A stretch of 8,148 nt of DNA. Origin: WHSP01 sp040905505. GTDB taxonomy: Bacteria > Gemmatimonadota > Gemmatimonadetes > Longimicrobiales > Longimicrobiaceae. The DNA is taken from the NCBI GenBank assembly GCA_040905505.1, contig JBBDRL010000046.1, forward strand, positions 1-8,148. The letters run 5' to 3'. The notes under the pieces were generated by a model. It had not been told where the DNA came from and did not search any database. It saw only the letters and a list, made by a program, of their open reading frames with translations. Made by a program: the position numbers and the translations under genes. Within the stretch, counting starts at the first letter, position 1. The number at the start of each line of letters is the position of its first letter. Below are positions 1-5,876 of the stretch, piece by piece.

Positions 1-451
1 TCTAGTCGAGCCTGGGCCTGCGCGAAGCTGCTGAGGTTCGTGAAGGTGGGCGCGTACTTTCCCGGCGAGGCGAGCAGGGTGGAGCGGATGGTGCCGTACA
101 CCCGTTCGTTATGCTTCAGAGCATCGTCGACCCTCACAAACACACCTTCACGCGCGGCAACTTCGATCTGGCGCAGCCGGGCGAGCGCGACTTCTTTCTG
201 CCGGCGGGCTTCTGAAATCGTCATTTCGAGGTCAATCGCGCAATCGTCGCCTGCGAGCAGCTTGGTACGCGCCACCGGGCAATGAACCGCGGAGCTATTC
301 TGGACCCACTGTTGGTCCGCCCTCGTCGGGTCGATTTTGCCATCCGCCTCAACGTCGATCCTGCTGTTTCGTATGGCTTTACGGACCGCGGACTCAGAAA
401 CGCCAAGATGCTTCGCGTACGCACGTCGAGATTAGGTGTTCTTTCGTCCAT
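1..451 (-). pseudogene. Nu1-like phage terminase small subunit, frameshifted at its start and cut by the window edge
   Basis: Small terminase subunits bind phage DNA and recruit the large subunit ATPase/nuclease for packaging. Reading leftwards from 431 gives about 143 residues with no stop. An N-terminal helix-turn-helix (AYAKHLGVSESAVRKAI, residues 4-20) is followed by the short 'DGKIDPTRADQQW' segment (30-42). Then comes a charged helix (EARRQKEVALARLRQIEVAAREG, 74-96) and a segment with R..LLASPGKYAP (116-128). This order matches Nu1/DUF1441-like packaging proteins as I know them. The frame has no usable start: an in-frame TAA lies at 432-434, only four codons before AYAKH. An ATG at 449-451 opens a different frame (MDERTPN), and restoring one base near 432-434 would join it to SRRAYAKHLG. 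I infer a one-base deletion, either real decay or a sequencing error. The 3' end lies outside the window. Confidence 0.72.
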
Positions 452-530
452 TTTCTATGAAATTGAAGGGGTGCGTACCAAATTTGGGATGCTGCCCCAA
501 GGGAACCCGCGAGGTGTTTGAGACCTGCAA

Positions 531-926
531 ATGAGAGAGCCCCACGTGAAACAGATTCGTGAGGACGGTGCCGGCGACGACGATCTCCTCTTCCCCTCCC
601 CGCAGACCGGCCGGATGCTGGACAATATCGACAAGGCCCTCGACGTGGTCGCCGGGACGGTCGGATGGAAGCCCGCCGAGGTCCGGGTGAAGGCGTTCCG
701 CCATGCCTACGCATCGGCTCGGGTCCAGACCCTCGACCGTGGCTATCCAGTCTCCGAGTTCGTCGTCGCTAAGGAGATGGGTCACGGGGGATTCGATCTC
801 GTCAAACGGGTGTACGGCCACCTGGGGCAGATCAATCACCGCTCCGAAGTCGTCGAGTATGAAGTCGAGCAGCAGCGCGAGGTTATTCCACCCGATCGGC
901 TCCGGATGCTGCTACGTGTCGCCTGA
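531..926 (+). pseudogene. Tyrosine recombinase/phage integrase, C-terminal catalytic fragment
   Basis: This 131-residue open frame is the C-terminal part of a tyrosine site-specific recombinase, which would cut and rejoin DNA at att sites. Visible motifs are box II K54-A-F-R57-H58-A-Y-A-S, with lysine where histidine is common (both occur in the family), then 'MGH' with H85, then the nucleophile Y95 in RVYGHL. Homology begins almost at the ATG (REPHVKQI, resembling the usual LREHV helix before the 'LLFPS..G' segment at 19-27). The SAM-like core-binding domain, the N-terminal arm-binding domain and the first catalytic arginine are all absent. An in-frame TGA lies at 519-521, and I see no integrase-like sequence in any frame upstream. 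There is no good ribosome binding site. Members are usually about 350-420 residues, so this is a truncated, inactive remnant. Its 3' end points at the tRNA, as in tRNA-integrated elements. Confidence 0.85.
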
Positions 927-982
927 CGGGTTTTGATAGAGTTTCTGGCATAGGTCGGTAAATCGCGACCGATGAACGCACG

Positions 983-1014
983 AAAGCCCCGCCTCTAAGT
1001 GAGTGCGGGGCTTT
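983..1014 (-). terminator. Hairpin terminator between the tRNA and the integrase remnant, possibly bidirectional
   Basis: A perfect 10-bp stem, AAAGCCCCGC (983-992) and GCGGGGCTTT (1005-1014), encloses a 12-base loop. The GC-rich core with A on one side and T on the other works on either strand. On the minus strand it sits 12 bases beyond the tRNA 3' end, so tRNA termination is the likeliest role. The T tract is only three bases long on each strand, followed by CG (minus) or GTGTT (plus). Confidence 0.75.
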
Positions 1015-1026
1015 GTGTTATGAGAA

Positions 1027-1100
1027 TGGGCCCACCAGGACTCGAACCTGGGACCTGCGGATTATGAGTCCGCTGCTCTAACCGACTGAGCTATGGGCCC
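1027..1100 (-). tRNA. tRNA with anticodon CAT (elongator Met, or Ile2)
   Basis: Read on the minus strand, the 74 nt fold into a complete cloverleaf. The 7-bp acceptor stem pairs GGGCCCA with TGGGCCC and the discriminator is A (1027). The D arm is GCTC/GAGC. The anticodon stem GCGGA/TCCGC holds the loop CTCATAA (anticodon CAT). There is a five-base variable region, and the T stem CCAGG/CCTGG holds loop TTCGAGT. No 3' CCA is encoded. It is not an initiator tRNA: the first acceptor pair is G-C and the anticodon stem lacks the three consecutive G-C pairs. Choosing between elongator Met and the TilS-modified Ile2 species needs identity-element scoring that I cannot run. The 3' end faces the phage-like remnants, making it a likely integration target. 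Confidence 0.95.
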
Positions 1101-1111
1101 GATGCTCACGC

Positions 1112-1141
1112 AATTTACCGCCTCGCGCCGCCGGGGGTCAA
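1112..1141 (-). promoter_or_regulatory. Probable sigma-70-type promoter of the tRNA gene
   Basis: On the minus strand TTGACC (1141-1136; 5 of 6 to TTGACA) is followed after 18 bases by TAAATT (1117-1112; 4 of 6 to TATAAT). Transcription would start near 1105, about five bases before the mature tRNA 5' end. The AT-rich -10 stands out against very GC-rich surroundings. It lies just downstream of the upp stop codon, with the -35 within 20 bases of it. Confidence 0.6.
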
Positions 1142-1155
1142 GCGGACCCGCGCCC

Positions 1156-1824
1156 TCACAGCGTTCCGAAGAGCCGGTCGCCGGCATCGCCCAGCCCCGG
1201 CCGGATGTAACTGTTCTCGTCGAGCCCGCGGTCGAGTGCGGCGGCGTAGATGTGCACGTCGGGGTGCTCCTCCAGCAGGAGCCGGACGCCCTCGGGGGCC
1301 GCGACGATGCACATGAAGCGAATGTTCGCGACTCCGCGGCGCTCGAGGGACGCGATCGCGGACGCGGCAGATCCGCCGGTCGCGAGCATCGGGTCGAGGA
1401 CGATGAATAGGCGCTCTTCGGGGTCCGAGGGGATCTTGAAGTAGTAGTCGACCGGCTTGAGCGTTTCGTGATCGCGGTAGAGGCCGATATGACCGACGCG
1501 AGCAGAGGGGATCAGGCGCACCACGCCTTCCACCATCCCGAGTCCGGCACGCAGGATCGGAACGACCGTCAGCTTCTTGCCAGCCAGGCGGAACTGCGAG
1601 GTCGTCTCGAGCGGAGTATCGACTTCGCACGGCTGGAGCGGCAGGTCCTTGGTGGCCTCGTAGGCGAGAAGCATCGCGAGCTCGTCGACCAGCTCGCGGA
1701 ACATCTTCTTGGACGTGCTGCGGTCGCGGAGGAGCGTGACCTTGTGCTGGACGAGCGGGTGGTCGACGATCGTCAGGTTCGGGAAATTGTCCACGGGCGT
1801 GCGCTTTTCCTTGGGGGATGTCAC
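1156..1824 (-). CDS. upp: Uracil phosphoribosyltransferase
   Basis: Converts uracil and PRPP to UMP and pyrophosphate in cytosolic pyrimidine salvage. The 222-residue product shows the family hallmarks along its whole length: HPLVQHK near the N-terminus (22-28), PILRAGLGM (89-97), the PRPP-binding loop VLDPMLATGGS (142-152), and the C-terminal uracil-binding segment YIRPGLGDAGDRLFGT (206-221). It ends normally just after this. The longest start is GTG at 1822-1824 without a clear ribosome binding site. A second GTG at 1792-1794 gives 212 residues, closer to the usual 208-212, and has AAGGA 13 bases upstream, so the true start may be this one. It is transcribed away from the small metal-binding gene at 1905 and towards the tRNA. 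No attenuator or PyrR-type leader is evident in the 80 bases upstream. Confidence 0.96.
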   Translation of the reverse strand: MTSPKEKRTPVDNFPNLTIVDHPLVQHKVTLLRDRSTSKKMFRELVDELAMLLAYEATKDLPLQPCEVDTPLETTSQFRLAGKKLTVVPILRAGLGMVEGVVRLIPSARVGHIGLYRDHETLKPVDYYFKIPSDPEERLFIVLDPMLATGGSAASAIASLERRGVANIRFMCIVAAPEGVRLLLEEHPDVHIYAAALDRGLDENSYIRPGLGDAGDRLFGTL

Positions 1825-1826
1825 TC

Positions 1827-1880
1827 GATCGGGCGCTTCGTGATATGGTATGGAACGTGCCGCGCGGGAGTCCAGAAGTC
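1827..1880 (-). promoter_or_regulatory. Weak candidate promoter of upp in the divergent intergenic region
   Basis: The 80 bases between the upp start and the divergent metal-binding gene should hold both promoters. On the minus strand TGGACT, 18 bases, then TACCAT (roughly 1875-1846) is the best -35/-10 pair I can find, 4 of 6 at each element. The plus-strand -10 candidate TATGGT (around 1844) has no convincing -35. No operator-like palindrome for a metal-responsive regulator is obvious. Confidence 0.25.
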
Positions 1881-1904
1881 CACAACCGAAACGAATGGAT
1901 CGAT

Positions 1905-2138
1905 ATGAAGACGACGCGTTTACAGGTCAGCGGGATGACGTGCGGGCACTGTGTGTCCACGGTGGAGAGTGCGCTGCGCAAGCAGCGCGGAGTACGCAAT
2001 GCGACGGTTCACCTGGAGAATGGCGCCGCCGAGGTCGAGTACGATGAGACGGCGGTCGTCCCCGAGCAACTGATCGCAGCGGTGGGCGAGGAAGGCTACC
2101 AGGCGCGGTTCGCCGGGTCCCCGGCAGGCGGAGGCTGA
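1905..2138 (+). CDS. Heavy-metal-associated (HMA) domain protein, CopZ/MerP-like
   Basis: A 77-residue protein made of a single HMA fold. The metal-binding loop is G10-M-T-C13-G-H-C16, with the two cysteines that bind Cu(I) or similar soft metals. The remaining pattern (VSTVESALRKQRGVRNATVHLENGAAEVEYDE, then LIAAVGEEGYQA) follows the usual beta-alpha-beta-beta-alpha-beta layout. I start at the ATG at 1905 because the HMA fold begins immediately after it. A longer upstream reading to 1818 only overlaps the upp leader and gives unfolded-looking sequence. A GGA lies five bases before the ATG. There is no signal peptide, so a cytoplasmic chaperone is likelier than periplasmic MerP. No P-type ATPase or copper regulator is in the window, so partner and metal are not known. 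The C-terminal GSPAGGG is a short tail. Confidence 0.9.
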   Translation: MKTTRLQVSGMTCGHCVSTVESALRKQRGVRNATVHLENGAAEVEYDETAVVPEQLIAAVGEEGYQARFAGSPAGGG

Positions 2139-2198
2139 GGGATCACAGGGGGACGCGGAGGCCGTCTGCCGCCCATCCAAAGACCAGCGCCGTCCCGA

Positions 2199-2861
2199 TC
2201 ATGGCCGGATCGGTCCCGCGGGCTGGGGCCTCCTGAGCCGATCCCGCTGAAGTCGTAGCTCCCGCTCCCTCGCCTCGCTGAGCAATGCCTCTGCCGGCGT
2301 GGGCGAGAGCTCTGGTTGGACGCCCCCGCCCCCGCCGGTGCTCGGCAGCGGCTCCACCTGGCCGCTCTCCGTCGGTTCCCCACCGCCCCCACCGCCCCCG
2401 CCGCCCGCCCCGCCCCCATCCGCTCGCTCGTCGCGCTCCAGCAGTCGCCGGGCCAGTTCCAGGTTCCATCGGGCATCGTCGTCTTCCGGGTCTTCGCGCA
2501 GCGCCGCCTTGTACGCCTCGATCGCGCGGCGCAGGCGCTCGGCCCGCCCCGGAGCGCCAGGGTCGGCTGCGACCGGCTCGAGGTCGGTGTTGCCGAGGTT
2601 GTAGGCAGCCGCACCGCCGAGGCTCTGATCGACCGACGTGGCCGCCCGGGCGAGGTGCTCGCGGGCTTCGTCGAAACGCCCCTGGCGCAGCAGAACGGTT
2701 CCGAGATTGTAATGGAGCGTGGGATCGGTCCCGTCGTCCGCTAGCAGAACCCGGTAGGCGCGCTCGGCGCTCTCGAGGTCCCCCTGCTCCGCGAGTCGCG
2801 CCGCGTCCTGCCAGGGGCCGGCGAGAAGGGCGAGGACGATGAGCACGGCGGCGGCTCTCAA
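2199..2861 (-). CDS. BatC-like tetratricopeptide protein with exported or anchored N-terminus and poly-glycine linker
   Basis: Last gene of the Bat cluster, 220 residues from a TTG start. A short hydrophobic N-terminal segment (3-16) is a signal peptide or membrane anchor. TPR-like helices follow: DAARLAEQGDLESAERAYRVLL (19-40), DPTLHYNLGTVLLRQGRFDEAREHLARA (46-73), and AAAYNLGNTDLEP through AIEAYKAALREDPEDDDARWNLELARRLL (84-141). 'NPxDxDARYNLELA'-like text is typical of BatC. Beyond this is a low-complexity tail with nine consecutive glycines (153-161) and GGGGG (176-180), then a conserved-looking helix AEALLSEARERELRLQRDRLR (190-210). TTG is chosen because it overlaps the batB-like stop as TTGA and has GGGAGGT just upstream; an ATG at 2921 would force a 60-base overlap and blunt the signal peptide. 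TPRs suggest protein-protein contact with the VWA partners. The gene ends 60 bases from the convergent HMA gene. Confidence 0.88.
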   Translation of the reverse strand: MRAAAVLIVLALLAGPWQDAARLAEQGDLESAERAYRVLLADDGTDPTLHYNLGTVLLRQGRFDEAREHLARAATSVDQSLGGAAAYNLGNTDLEPVAADPGAPGRAERLRRAIEAYKAALREDPEDDDARWNLELARRLLERDERADGGGAGGGGGGGGGEPTESGQVEPLPSTGGGGGVQPELSPTPAEALLSEARERELRLQRDRLRRPQPAGPIRP

Positions 2862-3856
2862 GCGGACCTCCCGGTGAGCGGCTCGAGCGGCTCGAGCAGC
2901 AGGAGCGCGAAGGCGAAGCACGCGAGCCAGATGAACGGCGGGACGCTACCCTGCTGCCGCTCCTCCCCCGCCCGGCCCTGGATCGCCTCCCGCAGTGCGC
3001 CGGTCGTGCCCGCATCCCTGGCGTCCAGGTAGATCCCCTCACCGCGAGCGGCGATCGCCCGGAGCAGATCTTCGTCCAGCCGGCTGACGAGCAGCTCGCC
3101 GTTCGCATCGCGGAGGAAGCCCTGGAGCGATCCATCGGCGAGGTCGAGCGCGGGAACGGGTCCGCCCATGGGGGTCCCGACGCCCACTGTGTACAGGCGG
3201 ACATCGTTATCGCCCGCGAGCGCGGCGGCGGCGAGCGCGGCGCCCGGGTTCTCCGTCTCGCCGCCGTCGCCGAAGAGCACGATCGTGCCACGCGCTGCGC
3301 CGTCCGGCGCCGCGAGCAGGCCCAGCCCCTGGCGGATCGCGGCGCCGAGCGCGGAGCCGTTCTGGGTGACGATGGTGGGATCGAGAGCGGCGAGGTACAT
3401 CTCCAGCGCGCCACGGTCGCGGGTCGGTGGGGTCAGGGCGTAAGCGCTGCCCGCAAAGGCCACGATGCCGATGGCGCGGTCGGGAATCGCCTGGATCAAG
3501 GCGCGCGCGGCCGTCCGCTGTAGCTCCAGGCGCGGGGGTCCGGTGTCGTCGACGAGCATCGACCCGGACGCGTCGAGGAGGAGGACGACGGGCCCGGGCC
3601 GCGGCGCAGGGTCACGCGCGAGGGCTGGATCGAGGAGGGCCCCTGCGAGCGCGAGCGCGGCCGCCGCGACCAGCGCGATCCGCCGCCACGGCGTGGCTTT
3701 CAGGTCGCCACCCAGGAGCTGACGCAGGATATCGGCGTCGGCGAACCCATCCGCGACGCGACGCCGGCGGCGAACGTACATCGCCAGTGCCAGGAGCGTC
3801 AGCGCGGTGAACACGGCCGCGGCGAGCGTCATCAGGGTCAGATCACCCGGCGTCAT
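2858..3856 (-). CDS. BatB-like membrane-anchored von Willebrand factor A domain protein
   Basis: A 332-residue VWA protein. There are two N-terminal transmembrane segments (about 6-28 and 58-78), separated by a basic RRRRR stretch and the ADILRQLLGG segment. The VWA domain (about 88-275) carries a complete MIDAS metal site: D95-A-S97-G-S99, S168 (NGSALG; threonine is commoner here) and D197 (FGDGGE). A C-terminal hydrophobic helix (about 308-323) returns to the membrane. BatA/BatB proteins are thought to form membrane complexes that act with the MoxR ATPase. The start is the ATG at 3856, which overlaps the batA-like stop as ATGA and has GGGGGA seven bases upstream; a further upstream ATG at 3892 would duplicate coding within batA. 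It is followed by the TPR gene with a TTGA overlap. Paralogous to the next VWA gene but clearly diverged. Confidence 0.9.
   Translation of the reverse strand: MTPGDLTLMTLAAAVFTALTLLALAMYVRRRRRVADGFADADILRQLLGGDLKATPWRRIALVAAAALALAGALLDPALARDPAPRPGPVVLLLDASGSMLVDDTGPPRLELQRTAARALIQAIPDRAIGIVAFAGSAYALTPPTRDRGALEMYLAALDPTIVTQNGSALGAAIRQGLGLLAAPDGAARGTIVLFGDGGETENPGAALAAAALAGDNDVRLYTVGVGTPMGGPVPALDLADGSLQGFLRDANGELLVSRLDEDLLRAIAARGEGIYLDARDAGTTGALREAIQGRAGEERQQGSVPPFIWLACFAFALLLLEPLEPLTGRSA
2866..2872 (-). promoter_or_regulatory. Strong ribosome binding site that fixes the TTG start of the TPR gene
   Basis: GGGAGGT on the minus strand, four bases before TTG at 2861-2859. The TTG shares two bases with the TGA stop of the preceding VWA gene (2860-2858). 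The near-perfect Shine-Dalgarno match compensates for the weak initiation codon and argues for coupled translation. Confidence 0.8.
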
Positions 3857-4830
3857 GGCACTGTCCCCCACCGCGATCCGCGGATCCCCCACTCCCCGAG
3901 CAGGAGGGCCGCGCCGAGCAGGACGAGGAGCGGTGCCCAGTCGGTATGCTCGACGTGCCTGATCGTCTCGACCACCGAGGGGACGAGGGAATCGATCTCG
4001 CCGTAGACGCGCTCGAGGGCGTCCGGGTCCGTCGCGGGGAAGTAGGCGCCGCCGGTGCGCACCGCGATGTCCCGCAGGAGCGCTTCGTCCACCCCCACCG
4101 CGAGCTCGGCGTACTCCACGCCGGTCGGCGCCGCGCGGATCGGCACGGGCGCGACCCCTTCCGACCCGACGCCAACCGTGTAGACACGGATTCCGAGCGA
4201 AGCGGCGGCGTCCGCCGCATCGAGCGGATCCACCGTGCCGCGATTGTTCTCTCCGTCGCTCAGGAGCACGATCACTCCCGGTTGATCGCCGAGTTGACGG
4301 AGGCGGTTGACGGCGACCGCCAGTCCATCGCCGATCGCGGTTCCGTCTCCGAGCAGCCCGACCTGGAGGGACGCGATCGCGTTGAGCAGGAGCGGGCGAT
4401 TGGTGGTTGCGGGGATGAGCGTCAGCGCCTCGCCGGCCAGCGCGACCAGACTGATCGGATCGCCGTCACGGGCTTCGACGAAGCTGGCGAGCGTCGTCTT
4501 GGCGACCGTGAGCCGGTCCCGGGGGGCGAAGTCCTGCGCGAGCATCGATGACGAGATGTCGATCGCGAGGGCGATGGGAATCCCTTCCCTGGGCTCCTCC
4601 ACGACGGCTCCCGTCGAGGTCGGGCCCGCCACCGCCAGCGCGAGCACGATTAGGACCCCGACGCGCAGCGCCGCCGGGAGGACGGCGAAAAGCGTCGCCG
4701 TGCCTGCCTGGCGAAGCTCGGCGGCCCGCGGCAGGGGCACGCTGGCGGCCGACTGCCGCACCAGGCGCAGGTGCAGCGGGATCAGGAGCAGAAGCAGCAG
4801 CGCGAAGGGATACGACCAGGTCAGCGTCAT
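3853..4830 (-). CDS. BatA-like membrane-anchored von Willebrand factor A domain protein
   Basis: A 325-residue protein. N-terminal helices about 8-22 (FALLLLLLIPLHL) and 50-70 (AVLPAALRVGVLIVLALAVAG) flank a short basic loop. The VWA domain (about 84-285) has MIDAS residues D91-I-S93-S-S95, T164 (GDGTAIGDGL) and D192 (LSDGENN), all present, so divalent-metal-dependent ligand binding is expected. A C-terminal helix (about 300-314) precedes the end. This is the Aerotolerance/BatA layout, two helices, VWA, one helix. The start is the ATG at 4830, overlapping the preceding stop as ATGA, with GGAGGG four bases upstream. A longer reading to 4887 would only re-use the preceding gene's coding sequence. 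It lies between the BatD-like and BatB-like genes and is coupled to both. Paired BatA/BatB VWA proteins are usual in such clusters. Confidence 0.92.
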   Translation of the reverse strand: MTLTWSYPFALLLLLLIPLHLRLVRQSAASVPLPRAAELRQAGTATLFAVLPAALRVGVLIVLALAVAGPTSTGAVVEEPREGIPIALAIDISSSMLAQDFAPRDRLTVAKTTLASFVEARDGDPISLVALAGEALTLIPATTNRPLLLNAIASLQVGLLGDGTAIGDGLAVAVNRLRQLGDQPGVIVLLSDGENNRGTVDPLDAADAAASLGIRVYTVGVGSEGVAPVPIRAAPTGVEYAELAVGVDEALLRDIAVRTGGAYFPATDPDALERVYGEIDSLVPSVVETIRHVEHTDWAPLLVLLGAALLLGEWGIRGSRWGTVP

Positions 4831-5876
4831 GCGGCCCTCCGCGACGGCGTCGCGCCGGAGCCGGGCGGCGGGTAGGCCGCCACCCACTTCCTCGCCGCGA
4901 CCAGCGCGTCCGGCGCCCTCGCGCTGACGGGCGGAGCGCCCGCGAACTTCACCCGGTCGGCGGCCTCGAGCAGCCTCTGGAGCGCCTCGACGACGCCCTC
5001 GTCGGCGACCGTGGGTCGCATCCTGGCGATCAGCTCCGAGGTGGTGAGGTCCGGACTCCAGGTCGATTCGATCTGGGATAGATAGACCCGTAGCACCCAG
5101 CTCACGCGGCGGTGGACCTCACCGCCTCCGTCCGCGTCGTCGACCCGGCCGGTGCGTTCGAGCTGCGCCAGGGCCCACCGACGGGGGTCGGTCGTCACCC
5201 GCACCTCCTGCCCTTCCCGCCGGCGCGTCAGGATCCTGTACGCAGCGGCGCCCGCTCCGATGGCCGCCAGGAGAAGCGCCCACCACCACCACCCGATCCC
5301 GGCATAGAGCGGTGGGACGAATAGGGCCTTCGCGGGGCGCGGCGCCAGGACCGTGTCGCCGGCCGGTAGCATCGACGTGACTGCCGGTAGCCGGAGGCGT
5401 AGCGAGTCTGTCGTCATCTCGCCGCCCGGGCCGAGCAGTCGGATCGGCACCCAGGCACTCGGCGGCTGACCGGCGACCCACGCCGCCAGCGTGTAAACGG
5501 CGATGTCGCCGCCGGCGGCGGATACGATCTCGGCCGGGCCCAGCGCCTCGAGGGTGTCATCGCCGGCGAGCTCCCCGTATGCCACTTCGATCCCGTCGGG
5601 AACGCGAACGCGCACGGAGGTCCGGAAGGGTTCTCCCACCGCAACGGGGTCGCGATCGAGATCGACGTCCACGGAGAGGGTGCGCTGCGACGGACCCGCG
5701 GCCTGGGCGGCGTGCGCGGGACCGGCCACCATCCCAAGTACAATCGGGAGCAGGAGCGCAACTCCCCACGACCTAATCCAGATTCTCGATGATCGTCGAT
5801 AAGGTGCCATCCGCCAACTGGATGGCGGGCGGTGAATCGAGAGAGGCGACGTCCAACCCGGGGGTGGACGGCTCAT
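4827..5876 (-). CDS. BatD-like/DUF4381-like membrane protein with extracytoplasmic domain
   Basis: 349 residues from the first ATG. A hydrophobic segment with a likely signal peptidase site follows (about 36-57, ending GPAHAAQA). Next is a beta-rich extracytoplasmic domain (65-165) reminiscent of BatD N-terminal Ig-like repeats (DRDPVAVGEPFRTSVRVRVPDGIEV). A transmembrane helix lies at 191-214 (IGWWWWALLLAAIGAGAAAY), then a basic stop-transfer RRR and a cytoplasmic helical domain containing ADRVKFA (306-312), a motif I associate with BatD/DUF4381 proteins. The ATG at 5876 overlaps the DUF58 stop as ATGA and has GGAGG eight bases upstream. It gives an unusually long 35-residue n-region, and the ATG at 5810 would give a more normal signal peptide but lacks a binding site. 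The size is well below classical BatD (500 or more), so I call it by architecture only. Confidence 0.75.
   Translation of the reverse strand: MSRPPPGWTSPLSIHRPPSSWRMAPYRRSSRIWIRSWGVALLLPIVLGMVAGPAHAAQAAGPSQRTLSVDVDLDRDPVAVGEPFRTSVRVRVPDGIEVAYGELAGDDTLEALGPAEIVSAAGGDIAVYTLAAWVAGQPPSAWVPIRLLGPGGEMTTDSLRLRLPAVTSMLPAGDTVLAPRPAKALFVPPLYAGIGWWWWALLLAAIGAGAAAYRILTRRREGQEVRVTTDPRRWALAQLERTGRVDDADGGGEVHRRVSWVLRVYLSQIESTWSPDLTTSELIARMRPTVADEGVVEALQRLLEAADRVKFAGAPPVSARAPDALVAARKWVAAYPPPGSGATPSRRAA

Noticed and set aside
452..530. Missing N-terminal part of the integrase, sought by frameshift in the 79 bases upstream of the remnant
   Set aside because: None of the three frames gives the expected strand and linker sequence that precedes the catalytic helix. 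The region looks like a junction, not a frameshift.
953..970. Inverted repeat GGTCG-N8-CGACC after the integrase remnant, considered as an att core or operator
   Set aside because: It has only a 5-bp stem, an overlapping alternative pairing (TCGGT/ACCGA) exists, and no second copy is seen in the window.
1115..1999. Minus-strand open frame of 294 codons over upp and the HMA gene
   Set aside because: It is an out-of-frame shadow of upp. The competing frames carry complete motif sets.
2195..2213. Inverted repeat CCGATC-N7-GATCGG across the TPR gene stop codon, considered as the operon terminator
   Set aside because: The stem is short and partly coding, and no T tract follows on either strand; not enough to call a terminator.
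2143..3414. Minus-strand open frame of 423 codons overlapping the BatB-like and TPR genes
   Set aside because: The translation is Arg/Ser/Ala/Pro low-complexity, typical of an out-of-frame reading of GC-rich coding DNA. The other frame carries intact VWA and TPR domains.
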